From: Lomentospora prolificans
Lineage: Eukaryota; Ascomycota; Sordariomycetes; Microascales; Microascaceae
NCBI GenBank assembly: GCA_029532625.1
Contig: JARFXM010000006.1
Location: 992,001-1,056,000 of the forward strand
Direction: 5' to 3'
Length of the DNA: 64,000 bases
In this document: positions 1 to 11,751 of the stretch, piece after piece
Layout of the letters: the number at the start of each line of letters is the position of its first letter
Position numbering within the stretch: the stretch's first letter is position 1
The notes under the pieces: model-generated
What the model was told of the DNA's origin: nothing
The model's input: the letters and a program-made list of their open reading frames with translations, nothing else
The model's database searches: none
Program-made: the position numbers and the translations under genes

Positions 1-75
1 TATTTGGCCCGATTCACAGTCATCATCGCGTCTAGAAAGTGCCTCAGGGGCCGATCTGGCAGATAATTGAGACAT
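1..75 (-). CDS. Possible 5' end of a gene cut by the window edge
   Basis: On the minus strand an ATG at 75 opens a frame of 25 codons that stays open to the window edge, beginning MSQLSARSAPEALSRR. The base at -3 is a purine. The roughly 450 bases upstream on the same strand are pyrimidine-rich, as in leaders and promoters of filamentous ascomycetes. No domain can be seen in so short a stretch, and a chance opening of this length is common, so the product is unknown. If real, it is divergent from MED16 across about 2.9 kb. Confidence 0.35.
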   Translation of the reverse strand, partial: MSQLSARSAPEALSRRDDDCESGQI

Positions 76-2963
76 GTCGCGTTGGAGGCGAATTGTTGCT
101 GCGAAATCGCCTCGGTCGACGGTTGAGGGAAATGAGGGATTGCTAAAGAGGAAAAGGAACAAGGAAATATGAAGCGGGAAGGAGGAGAGCGGAGAGAGAC
201 AGGGAGACAGGGCGGATAGGAGATGATGGGGCCCGAGCAGATTCTCCTAATTATCGGGCATAGTAGATCTATTTTTTGGGTTCTCTCAAGACTTTGTAAT
301 CATGGCGTGAAATTGGAGGAAATAAGTTTGGCTTTAGAGTGTAGCCGGTGGCTTTAGCGCCGAGGGGAAAGAAGAATGAATTGTCGTGGGGGAAAGACGA
401 GACAAGGTTGAGCGGCAAAGGATGAGAAGGAGGGCGGAGAGAGTGAAAAAGGCAAGTTTGTGTGGGATTAAACACGAGTAAGAAGAAGAGAGGATAGAGG
501 AGGGAAGATGGGAAGATTGGAAGGGTCGATGCGCGGGTTCCGAGTCGACGGTGCGGACATGGAAGGGCAAGTTGATGTGTTGACGGCGATAATAGAGTTG
601 TCCGGACTGGGTTGGCTCGGCTTTTTTTCGTTGGTGCAAGGCCTTTGTTTTGGTGGCTAACAATGCATATAGTGTGGGAAAGAATGCTGTTCCATTTATT
701 ATCTTGCTCTCCTTCAGTCGTTGCGGCTTTGCTGTGCTTTGGGTTGAAATACAAAGAATAATAACAAGGCCAGGGACTCAAGGGTTGGAGATGGGCGGCT
801 GTCAATGAGTCCGGCCGACCGAGCCAGCTTTCAATGTTGTTATTTTCACTGGATACGAGTAGAGGATGGATGGGCTTTAGCAAGCAGCACGACAACAGAC
901 ATCGGTATTATATGACAAAGGTACATCAAGGATCCAGAACGAACCAAAGAGGAATCAAGGTGTGGATGGGCAAATGGTGCTCGAAAACTGGGGAAAGCAC
1001 GACAGGGGGTTGCTCCAGTTGTTGTTGAAGAGCCGGAAGCCATCAGGTCCTGTTTCCCCTTCTTCCAGACCCAAGGAAATTCGTTGTCTGCCAGCGCTCC
1101 TCTCGTTGTTGCAAGTTTACAAGTGCATCTCAACGACTACAAAGTCTGAATGCGCTGGTCCATTGCTTTGTTTGTACCGCTGCCAAACCTCTTCGTTGTC
1201 ATCATGCAACAGGGTCATGAAGACAAGAGCGGCTAGGCAAGGCAACCTATCCTAGTTTTGCATCTCTTCTTTTAGAACTACGTGGTCTGGAAACCGCGAC
1301 TTCGGGATCAATATGGTTTTGACTCGAGTTAGCTTAAACCAGGCGTAGGTGGCGTTGGGCACTCTGTTCTGACATGAGGAAAATGGACGACGAAACTCGA
1401 TGTACTTGTAATACACACTGTTTGATCACTGGCCAACTTGCTGGCGGCTCGAAAGAAGCAGTACCGCAAGGCGGGACCTTCCCCATTGTCATATATCCCG
1501 GCACAGCAGCTATCCCACATCCCAACCGAAAGACAACGACACACAATATGGATCCAATCTGCGGCCGGGGAACGAGTACAGGTACCCAATGACGGAAACA
1601 AACGCTTACCGTAGTCGCGCAGTAAGCCTTACGCGGTAGAAGTACAAGTTTACCTTTGGAAGTTGGCGCGGGCAGCCCCGTACCGGTACGCGTGCCGGTA
1701 CCTCGATATCCCTCCCGTGCATGCATCCAAATGAAAACAACGGCAAGGGTAACTGCGTTGCTGGGCCCACGACCCAACTTTAGCCAACACGAGTCCGTTT
1801 TTGTCAGTGGGACAATATGCCAATGTCGTGCATCAACGCTTCGACTTAAGTAATCATTCACCATCTCACTCGAAGCACACCAAAGGTAGCGCTCTCAGGC
1901 TCGAGGCTTCAACTCCTAAAGAGGCGCGAAAAAAGGAGGCACCGGCGAGAACAGCTCAGGGGAATCTATCTTTCCTAGAATACCCATTTTAGACTGTTTC
2001 TTTCTTCCTTGTTGTTTCATATTTTTTTTTTCTTTTTTTTAGTACATAAACGTGGAGCTGAGGCTTGAATGTGCCAGGCCAGCGTAAATGCAAGGCGTGC
2101 TGAGGGACTCCCGTACAGAGAGGTACAGGTCTCGGTTCGTGCCTGCCACTGCTAAAACAGGTAAGAGGCAGGTGTTCTTAAGATCTGGGGCAGGTGCCCC
2201 GACACCGTGTGTCGTCCGACGCGGCTCAGTGACACGTGCTGATGACACTGATTAGGTTGGGTCCACAGAGGAGGCGAGCCATTGCCCTCCAGCCTGGCGA
2301 CCAGACCAGTAAACCTGCATATTTGTGCCCTGAATTGTGCAAACCCATTTATGTAAGGGTGCAACACCAGTCCATCGCAGCATCGGAGCTTCATTGGCTG
2401 CACACAGGGAATCTAGCTCTTGATACTCACTCGCCGAGCTTCATCAACCGTCAAATACCACCTCCCTGGAGTCTGGGTGGGATCCAAGTTACCCTCACCT
2501 GTCCTCAGACTCAGCAATCCTCGTCTCATTCAAATCCGTCCCATAACCCATCCCCAGGGACATTGGCTTGGCTTCGCAAACGATAGACGCGCCCTCTCTC
2601 CCTAGAGGCCACAAGCCAGCACATTTATCACCATAGCCAGTGCTCTGGCCATGTCCTCAGTAGCCTCCTCTCCGTTGCAGGGTCTAAGATTTCGATGAAT
2701 CGGGCGAAAACCTTTGAATTGAAAGGCTCTATTCTATTCGACCCCATACACCCTTCAATTCCCTAGCCTCTAGTTTAACCTTGAATGCGTCGCTGAACCT
2801 AGCTGAGGTCAGCCTTGTCCTCATCGAACCGTTCTTTCTCGGGCTCTAACTTACATCCTCGTTCTTCACTCCTCATATACCCATCATCCCACTCCTGGTC
2901 CGTTTGCCAATATACCCTTGTGATATCCGTTCTTTTTTTTTCTTTTTTTCCCTTTTCTCTATC
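76..2963. other. Intergenic region upstream of MED16
   Basis: No protein gene is supported here. Bases 140-560 are purine-rich on the plus strand, so pyrimidine-rich on the minus strand, which fits a leader for the edge gene. A perfect 10-bp palindrome GTACCGGTAC lies at 1680-1689. A T-rich run is at 2021-2040. The last 35 bases before the MED16 start (about 2927-2962) are almost all pyrimidines, a typical leader. Several open frames of 60-200 codons are low-complexity and look like chance. Confidence 0.6.
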
Positions 2964-5900
2964 ATGGCGATGCAAACGGACAACCCAGTGGATTCCAACG
3001 GAATGCCCTTCCTCGAAAACTCCTTACCTGCAGTGCTCCCCGATGTCGACGATCTCTTCGGTGGGGAGGTTCCCGTCAACCTCGCCCTGTCACCACCGAC
3101 TAAAGAGCTCCGGCAGAGGATAGATGATATCCGCCGCCGAGGCTGTTGCCAGTATACCTCCCCTTGAACCTCCTAATCTGTTGAATGTGGTACTTGTCTA
3201 ACATTCACGCCCAGAACCGTTGCGTGGTCCAAGGCCGGCATCATTGCCTCCCTCACCCCAGATGGCCACTTTGTCGAGCTCAGATTTCTCCGTTGTAATC
3301 CTGATGACGGGTCTTGGCAGCTCAGCGAACCGACGCGTTGTGACCTCGTCGTTGGCTCAGACTCTATCCCACTAGCCCATCTTGCCTGGAGCTCTACCGC
3401 CATACCTGAGTTGGCTATTTTGGATTCCGTTGGTCGACTAGCTCTTCTCACGTTTTCCAACGCCATCAACAGGCCTTATCTTACCCGGAGATGGGACCCA
3501 GACCCCATCGATGACCTGAATGCCGTCGTCGGCTGTCACTGGCTCAGCCTCATGCCGCCAAGTCGCCAGTTCAATGTTTTACACGGCCCCGCCATCAAGG
3601 ACAGTAATAGATATCGTTATGATACCTCCTTCATCCACAGTTTCGGACCGTTCCATCCTAACCCATCCAAGAGCTCGCTCCTCTGCGTCACCACAAATGG
3701 CCAGCTCAAATTGTTTTATTCCCAGAGCAACAACAGGATCGAGGAAACTACTATAGACATCGAACGGATCGGCAGCACGGACGACATGATAACCCATGCG
3801 TCTATCTGCACGGATAAGAGTACGCCCGAGCGAGCGGTTTTTCATGCTGGAAGTCCTATGCTAACAGGTTTTATTAGACTTCTTATATCTTATTCTAGCC
3901 ACTGCTTCGCGGCAACTTAGGCTCGTGAAGCTCACTTTACAATGGGGGCCCTCTCAAGGCGATAAGCAGCCCATCAGTAGCCCCTTGAGCCCGACCATCG
4001 TCGAGCGACACCTAGCCTCAACAAGCTGGCACCAGTACGGCCCCAACGATTCCGCCTTTGATGCCGCGATGACCCAGGTCTCTCACCTTGAAATTCTTCC
4101 TTCAACCCTTGAAAACGACGCACAGTCGTGGTCGCCTCCGCTTATCCTAACCGTCCGGTCCTATCTTCCTTCACCCGACTCTCCATACCCAGAAGCCCAG
4201 AGCATCATCGATAGGTGGCAGGTGTTGACCGACCAGCCCCAAACTATCCATCCAGCATTCTCTTCCTTGGGCGGCCAGAAGCAAAATTCCGTCCCAGATA
4301 TTCAGGTTCGTTGAATCCCAGACAAAACCCGTTTGAAGCTCCTGCACTCATAGATATATTACCGCTAACGCTACACCCACATGCAGCCCACAACGCGTCT
4401 ACAGAGGGGCGAGCCGCTCACTTTCAACAAAGTGATTGTGGGCCTTCAAATCCTACAGTTCGGCAAGGTTATCTGCGTAGCCTTTTCCGATGGTACGGTG
4501 GAATACCGCGACCGTCTTACGCTGAGTGAGATTTATAACGAGCCAAACACCGAGCGCATCATGAACCCCCACCAAGTCGGCTTCGCATTTCCTGACCCAA
4601 CACCCTGTAAGCCACTCTTCTCTGCTACGTTACCTCTAGTGTATTCCACAGTTTGCTGAACGACACTTTGCCCACTAGGCCTTCAGCTGGTGCTTTCGCC
4701 GACGAACTGCTCTCTCGTTCAGATTACTCCTGATGGGGAGCTCATATGGAAATATCTTCAGTACGCTCAAGGTGACATAGGCAACTCGACTCAAGATCGT
4801 AAGACCAGCTGAAATCTTCATGGCGCGGCATGGGGAATACGCTAACTTGTTAACAAGCCCAATACTCGCCCGTTATCGCCGCCCTTACCGTGGCAACTGG
4901 TGCCGCAATCTACTACGTATCGAGCTTTGACGATGTGTTAGCCGTGGCCCGGCCATTTGCCGATAAAAAACGTGCGTTGACTAGGAGTTCAGCATCTTCT
5001 CGATCCCTTAACTAATTTTTGGTCTAGGATTCACTTACGATTTTGCCAACGACGTAGTCTCGATGCTGAAGATCACGGTGGATTATTCTGAGGACAGCCA
5101 CCACGATAACCTCGTTAGAAACACGCATCTGCAGATGTGTCTAAGCATAATCGGTAATCTAGGCTTCCACGGTCAATACGACGCGCGGACATTTGGAAGC
5201 AAATTTGCAACCCTAGCCTTGAACGCGAGAAACATTGTCATTCTCGTCACAATTGCGAGTAATACTCCGCCTAATCTCAGGGAGAAATTCAGCCCGCTGG
5301 ACGAGCCTGGTGAGAAAACATCCCCTTGTCAACCCAAGCTACAACTCGAACTCAACTACCGTTGCTAACCACCCTCTTTGCAGAGGTTGTCGAAGCGCTC
5401 GCGGGATGCGCCAAATGGTCAATAGATTTGTTGTCCTGGCTCGCCGATTGTCTGTTCTCGCTGCTCGACGATCCGAAATTCACCTCATTAGTCAAGGACC
5501 AGAGCAAGTTCGCTGCTGTATCGGCGTACTTGCAAGAGAAGAACGACGTGGCTCTCCATCTTCTCCTCTGCTCCTCTACCCGTGGGTTACTCGTGGCAGT
5601 TTGCCGTCGACTTCAACACCTTGATACGCTGGGAAATCGCGTCATCGGCTATTGGGAGACTCAACAAGCCCAGGCCGACGGCAAGGCACCCAATCTTTCT
5701 CTTCACAGGGCCTACCAACGTATGCAGCAGATCACCTCGTCTAGCCTCGTGAAGGCACAGGAGTTTGAGAAGCTTTTGACGCAGCTGGGCGCGGATATTC
5801 GATCTACGTATTCAACAATGTTGACGGCCATGGTTAGCAAGGCGGCCGGTCAGCCACCGCCCCAAGCAGGCGCAGCGATCAGTAAGCACCTTGACGCCGC

Positions 5901-6357
5901 GGTAAAGCAGGCGCAGATGCAATGCGAACTTGGCATGCTGCTGGGAGGGACAATCCATCCCATGTTTCGTAAGGCACTTGGGCAGTTGTTCGCCAACCAC
6001 CTTGCCGGGTTCAAAGTGACGGTAGACCCGGCTAAGCTATTCTTCCATGATTACTCGCTGCTAGAGGTTGCTGCGGACAGCCCTGAGAGTTTTGCAAAGA
6101 AGCGGGCGGAGGCGATCTATGTCGATATGTTTAGAAAGGTGGAAATCACGCCAGGCCAGACTGAGCAGCAAGTGGACGGCGGTAGGGTCAACGGTCCAGT
6201 CTGGAGCGGTCAGTGGAGACGTTGCGTGAGGTGCGCATCGGTGATGGAGGACGTGTCAAGTCCGAGGCCAGGCTTCTCCTATGTGTTGACGCAGCAGAGA
6301 AAGTGTGCTTGCGGAGGTAGCTGGGGTTTGTTACCTAAAGGCGAGCTTATTAGCTGA
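2964..6357 (+). CDS. MED16: Mediator complex subunit 16 (Sin4 homolog)
   Basis: This is a tail-module subunit of Mediator, which links gene-specific activators to RNA polymerase II in the nucleus. Eight exons restore one frame of 976 residues: 2964-3151, 3215-3819, 3878-4305, 4387-4606, 4679-4798, 4858-4971, 5028-5309 and 5384-6357. All introns are GT-AG and 55-81 bp long. The N-terminal half has the repeated strand pattern of a WD40-like propeller (for example VAWSKAGIIASLTPDG and LQFGKVICVAFSDGTVEYRD). The C-terminal half is helical, including EALAGCAKWSIDLLSWLADC. The extreme C-terminus carries C933-x2-C936 and C960-x-C962, a likely metal-binding cluster. The start at 2964 follows a pyrimidine tract. 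The family call rests on overall similarity to fungal Med16. Exact borders of the weaker splice sites (GTATAC, GTTCGT) are inferred. Confidence 0.88.
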
Positions 6358-6774
6358 ACAGAACACAAGACTATCTGAAAGAGGAATAAGAAGCGATTGC
6401 AAAAAGAGCGAATAGGCATTAGTCTAAAGTAGAAATACACACACGGTATAACTATAACGGTTAGGGCACCTCCAAGGACACCATGGTTTCTCCCTCGTGT
6501 ATTGTTGTTGTATTCTGTCAACCAATCTTTTTCACATCACTTTGGGGAGAGAGAGGCCATGGAAGTTTACATATAGTCGATCAAATATGTTCATTTAAAT
6601 GGTTTTACATTTTTGTAAATGGGGTATTAAGTTGTCATCCCAGCCACCATCCTCAACTAACATCCCCTCTTGCACTTCAATAAGGGGAACACCTTCTTCA
6701 CTCTTCCCTATTCCTGTCCAACCAATCCGACGCATGCCCGGTTCACTTGGCCACCTAACGCAGCGCCTCTTGGC
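6358..6774. other. Convergent 3' flanks of MED16 and the secreted-protein gene
   Basis: The two flanking genes end tail to tail here. I see no gene. The stretch 6590-6630 is AT-rich and is a plausible polyadenylation region for MED16. Confidence 0.6.
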
Positions 6775-7510
6775 TTAAGGAGCAGAGTCACCCTGGAAGT
6801 CGACGCTCTGACTCTCCTCGCCAGCGGCGTCCTCGTCGAGCTGAACGTTGTTGGCGAGCTTCTTCTGCTTGTCGTCGAGGTCGTCCTGGTTGTCGGCGCC
6901 CTGGGCCTGCTCGATCTCGAGGACGAGGGAGAAGAGCTCGAGCTTGAGAACCTTGTTCTTGATCTTGCTGTAGACAGGGTATCATTATTAGCTGACCAGC
7001 CGCGATACATACATACGTCGAAAGGCTCGGGAAGAAGACTCTCCAGTCCTTTTTTTTTTTTTCCTTTCAACTTTTGATTGCACTTACCCGATCTGGAGAC
7101 GAGCACCCTCCTCGGTGTTCTTGCCACCGGCAGCCTCGATGGCCTCGTTGAAGCCGCCGGCGTCAGTCTCGGCGTTCTCAGCGGTCTGGCGAGCGGCCTT
7201 GAGGATAGCGAGGTCGTTCTCGCTGACACCGGCGAGATTGGCGCGGAATTCCTCAACCTAGGGGCATTTAGGCTTAGTACGCTGCCGTTTGTAGGAAAAG
7301 CCAGGTGCAGCTTTGGGGGAGCGTGGGAGGGAGGCAAAAAAGGCGGACAGGAACAAGACTTACAGGGAACTTGGCAGCAACCTCGGCGAGGGCGTTGCCG
7401 GCGACGCCGTCAGAGATCTGGAAGTCGGCGTAGTCCTGGACGGTAAGGAGGTCCTGCTGGCCGAGGACGCCGGCGATGAGGGTGAAGATGGCAAGCTTGG
7501 AGAACTGCAT
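6775..7510 (-). CDS. Small secreted protein, cysteine-free
   Basis: Three exons on the minus strand (7364-7510, 7088-7257, 6775-6967) give 169 residues. The N-terminus MQFSKLAIFTLIAGVLG is a clear signal peptide, with cleavage likely just before QQD. The mature protein contains no cysteine. It is rich in Ala, Glu, Asp and Gln and looks mostly helical (for example AILKAARQTAETADAGGF and LELFSLVLEIEQAQ). It ends in an acidic, probably disordered tail. Similar-looking proteins in Sordariomycetes are annotated only as small secreted protein, with no known function. Introns are 106 and 120 bp, with GTAAG donors. Upstream, a TATA-like GCATAAAAAGCC lies on the minus strand near 7792-7803, and the leader ends in an A/C-rich stretch before ATG, a pattern common in strongly expressed fungal genes. 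Confidence 0.82.
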
Positions 7511-9333
7511 TTTGAAGGATCTGGTTTGGTTGTTGGGGGGGAGGTGGTTTCTCGAAAGGATACTACGAAAAACTTGAAGAGCTGAAGAAGGGAAGTTGCC
7601 CAGCAAGGAAGAAAGTGTTTTATTGAAAAGCGGAAAGTAAACAGCACAGCTGTGTAAGAAGAGAGAAAGAAGACAAAAAGGGAGCTTACAAGCCGCTGGC
7701 TGTGAAAGAGAAGATGGAAGTTGGGAGATGGTGTGGGAGGTGGCCGGCCAGAAAAAAAGAGAAAGGAGCTCACGGAAGCGAGGGCATCGTGGGCTTTTTA
7801 TGCAATTAGCTTTTTTGGGGGGGAAGGGGGAGAGGACCGACGTTTGCTGGCGTCCATCATCCCATCATGGACGCCTGTCGTCTCGGCTACGGCTACGAAG
7901 AGAGGTTCTCCTTGCATTTCTCCCTGCTAGTCTCTTAATGGCATCATGGCCGGTGTACAACGATTTCGCACAGCTAGTCTACAGTTGCAGTAGGCGCCCT
8001 TTACTAACACGAGGGTCTTGAAGAGTCCAAGCTTCCAAGGGTATGGAACTGCGCACCCTTGCGAACCTCAAACGGTTGACGATCGGGCGGCTCTCCACTC
8101 GGTTGGGCATGATCTGTGGGCGGATCGCCTTGGGGGGGGGTTGTTTTCTCCTTCTCCTTCTTCTTCTTCCTCTTCCCTCTGCGGAGGGCGCTTGAACCAA
8201 GGAGATCGAGGATGGTCGGATCGACGGCGCGGGCTGGGGCTTGACCTGCTTGGGTGACGGACACGATCCAATGAAGCGGGCGAGACCTGACGCCAGGAGA
8301 AGGACGTTTAAGGGAGCAAAGAGAGGATGCACGAGGAGGGTGACACGGAAGATGGGGCAGGGTGCACAGCACGGGCGGCTGTCATGGGAGAGGGATGTTG
8401 ATCTGTAACACGCCTCAGACCGCGGGCATGGACAGACAGGGATGCTGGGCGCATTGCGAAAAAAAGCCAACACAACCGACCCCGGTTCGGTTCTCTAACC
8501 AGGGAACTGGGAGGGGGAACAACCCGCACGACAGGAGCACGGCCGCGTTCGGGAAGAACTGCCAGAACACACAAGACGCTCATTTCTTGGCGGTCCAGAA
8601 GAGGGTTTGGGAGCATCAATGGCACAGAGTTGTGCAAGGTTACAGGCCAGAGGCCAGACCCCGAGCGGTGATATTTTTTTTTTCTTTTCGAAGGAGGATT
8701 ATTGATGGCGATTTTCGGCTGAGCGACGGTTATGGGCGATCTTTCAGCACATCACGAACCGGGTTTGGGCAATAAGCTTGAAATGTTACAGGGCATCGGC
8801 GGGGAGCATAAAGTTGATCAAGTTTACAGCGGCAATCAGCGGATCAGATTGAGGCTCAATGCCACCTCACGACACTGCAGTGGATCGCCTCAATCAGTTC
8901 CCCGGAACACCCAGCGAGTCCACATTACAATATGAATGCGATGTCATACGGATAGTCAATGTCGTGGTACATTGCACATCTATTCGTACATTGGAGTGGA
9001 AAAGGGCTAAGCTCCAGCTGGCATCGGCTGCCTCGGTACTGGGAGGCTAGCGCAGGCTTTAACGCCGTTGTTGACCTCCTCTCTCGGCTTCTCGCTGCGC
9101 CCGCCGAGTCTCAGTCTCAGTCTCAGTACCCTCATCTTCGCTATGAATAACCCCATTCGGGGCGGTCAACTGTTTATAATACCGCCCACCGTGCAAACCC
9201 CCGTCAAGGCTTTCAAGAAAGAGTCCCATCCTGACTTAAGATAAGTGTCAATGGGCCAGGGACATAATTAGATGAATCAAACCTATCCTGCGGCCCTCCC
9301 TAAAAATACCACTGCACCATCCAAGCCAAAGCT
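7511..9333. other. Divergent intergenic region (secreted protein / CoA-transferase)
   Basis: No gene is supported. It holds the minus-strand promoter and leader of the secreted protein (7511 to about 7810) and the plus-strand promoter of the CoA-transferase. Homopolymer G runs occur near 7806-7815 and 8132-8140, with a run of CTT/CTC triplets at 8149-8178. Short frames here are low-complexity. Confidence 0.55.
9107..9127 (+). repeat. AGTCTC hexamer microsatellite
   Basis: Three tandem AGTCTC units plus a partial AGT lie about 200 bp upstream of the CoA-transferase start. It is a simple repeat with no obvious function. Confidence 0.9.
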
Positions 9334-11160
9334 ATGAATCCGTTCTCTTGCCGAGCTTCCGCCGCCGTCCTGCGAGGTCGAGTATCCCATGTCCTGGTTG
9401 CCCGCCAGACAGGTTGTCGGAGGTTGTTCTCGGTCTCATCCTCCTCGCAGTCCAGCGCCTCTGCGACGCTCAGCCCTCCGTGTGGGGGGGCCTCAACGCT
9501 ACCCTTGGAGGGTATCAAGGTCCTTGACATGACCAGAGTATTAGCCGGGGTATGTTTGGAGAAAGAAAGAAAAATAAAGAAAAGAAACCGAAATAAATAG
9601 CTGAGAAAAGCTATGAGACCGGATGAACTCCTCCAGAGACGAAAGATGAGAAGCTGACCGGCCCACCTTTTCCCCCTTTTCTTTGTTGCAGCCGTACTGT
9701 ACACAAATTCTAGGAGACCTAGGGTGAGCCATACCAAGAATTCAGCTTGCACTCGTTTAAGACGTGTCCGAATACGATTTCTAACTTGTTGCGCCTGGCT
9801 TGGTGTTTGCGCAGGGCCGAGGTTATCAAGATTGAGCACCCCGTGCGGGGCGACGACACCCGATCGTGGGGCCCACCTTATGCCAGCTACACACCCGAGT
9901 CCGGCCTCGAGGGGCCTGGCGAGGCGGCTTATTATCTGACTGTGAGTGTTCCGGGGCGTTTCGATGTCCATTTCGCCGAGAACCGATGCCGCCAATCCCC
10001 GTCAGCGCCGTCTCACTCTCGCTGCTAGTCGGTTTAACTAACACGGGCGGCTACACCAGGTAAACCGTAACAAGAAGTCTCTCGGACTATCTTTCCAACA
10101 CGCGGAGGGTGTTGAGATCCTTCACAAGCTGGCCGCCAAGGCCGACGTCCTCGTGGAGAATTACCTCCCAGGCACATTGAAGAAGTATGGGCTAGACTAC
10201 GACACTATTCACAAGATCAACCCGGGCCTTATTTACACCTCCATCACGGGTTATGGCCAGACGGGGCCGTATTCTAACAGGGCCGGCTACGATGTCATGG
10301 TCGAGGCCGAGTTTGGCCTAATGCACATCACCGGAAATCGAGATGGTCCCCCCGTCAAGGTGGGTGTCGCCGTGACGGATCTGACTACGGGCCTATATGC
10401 TAGCAACAGCATAATGGCCGCCCTACTCGCTCGGATACGGTCCGGCAAGGGTCAGCATCTCGACGTAGCTCTGAGTGACTGCCAGACGGCCACGCTCGCG
10501 AACATTGCTAGCAGCTGTCTAATTAGCGGGAAGAAGGACTCTGGGCGGTGGGGAACTGCTCATCGTATGTAGCCCGCCTAAGTTGTCTAGACTACCTCTG
10601 TCGATAATCTCTCACCAAACTTGGATACTAACCACGCCGAACCTTTTTACACAGCTTCCATTGTGCCATATCGGGCCTTTGCCACCAAGGACGGCGACAT
10701 CCTCCTCGGCGGCGGTAACGACCGTCTCTTTGGTATCCTCTGCGATAATGTTGGCAGGCCCGAGTGGAAAACGGATCCCAAGTACAGCACCAACGCTGAA
10801 CGAGTCCGGAACCGCCATGAACTCGAGGCCATGATTGAGGATCTCACCAAGCAAAGGACGACCCAGGAGTGGCTCGACGTGTTCGAAGGCAAGGGAATGC
10901 CCTATGCCGCCATCAACGATGTACAGACAGCGCTGCAGCACCAGCACACCAAGGCGAGGAACATGGTGATCGAGGTGGATCACGACGGCTGTGGTCCCAT
11001 CAAGATGGTCAACACACCCGTAAAGTATTCCGAGAGCACACCCGGCGCGAGAACGCCTCCTCCCATACTAGGCCAGCACACCGATGAGATTCTCGGCTCG
11101 TATCTCGGTCTGTCTAGCGAGGAAATCAAAGGTCTCAAGAGTCAGGGCGTGGTGTCGTAA
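9334..11160 (+). CDS. Class III (CaiB/BaiF) CoA-transferase, probably mitochondrial
   Basis: The enzyme family moves CoA between carboxylic acids through a covalent aspartyl intermediate; eukaryotic relatives include the mitochondrial succinate:hydroxymethylglutarate/glutarate CoA-transferase. Five exons (9334-9549, 9692-9723, 9815-9941, 10060-10564, 10655-11160) encode 461 residues; exon 2 is only 32 nt. The N-terminal 50 residues are rich in Arg, Ser and Ala with almost no acids, fitting a mitochondrial presequence. The fold starts at LEGIKVLDMTRVLAG. Family motifs include AEVIKIEHP, LVENYLPGTL, YTSITGYGQTGPY and GQHLDVALSD. The predicted nucleophile is D232 in GVAVTDLTTG. GTAHPSIVPYRAF and the GxPYAAIND stretch are also typical. 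Exact substrates cannot be told from sequence; alpha-methylacyl-CoA racemases share the fold. Confidence 0.88.
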
Positions 11161-11751
11161 GTTGTGTTCCCAGGACAAAGCAAGGAAGGAGTGCCTGCAT
11201 CGATGTAAGTGCCCGCATTTGCGGCTTTCACGGATGCATATACGTTCACACAGCCAACGATAGAAGGGAATAACTTTACCCCCATTTGCAAATTAGAGAA
11301 GCTTTTTTTAAGTACAATTCAAATTAAAGATATACCAAACAAGTTAAGATTCTGGTCAATTCCCACGAGCTTACCTCGCACGCGCTCTTTCCTTATTAAG
11401 CTTTACATCTCACGCGGAAGTCACGTTTCTCACGTGATTGGCATGGTCTTCTGAGGGCTCAAACCTGGGAAAGCTGGACCCTTGAGATGAGATGATTCCT
11501 ATCCCGAGTTGAGAAGGAAAAGGCAGGTGACTTTTGATTGAGGAATCAATTGGTCGACCCCATGGGCCAATTCCACTGAACTGGGCGTCACCCTTGCGAA
11601 CTTGTGGTGAACAATGCTTGATGCTATCATCCAATCGACAAAGGCATCCTCACGACCTCACCAAATCATCTTACACCTAACGACCACTCCTAGCAGCGCT
11701 CAAGAGCCCGAGTATTTCTAATTTACTAGACAAAAAAAAGTGCTTAAAATC
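11161..11751. other. Intergenic: CoA-transferase 3' flank and PHD gene promoter
   Basis: No gene seen. Bases 11270-11345 are AT-rich and suit a 3' end for the CoA-transferase. The last 20 bases before the PHD-protein ATG are A-rich. Confidence 0.55.

Noticed and set aside
269..895. Minus-strand frame of about 200 codons
   Set aside because: It is a translation of a pyrimidine-rich leader (Pro, Leu, Ser, Phe runs), has no conserved block, and lies where a leader for the edge gene is expected.
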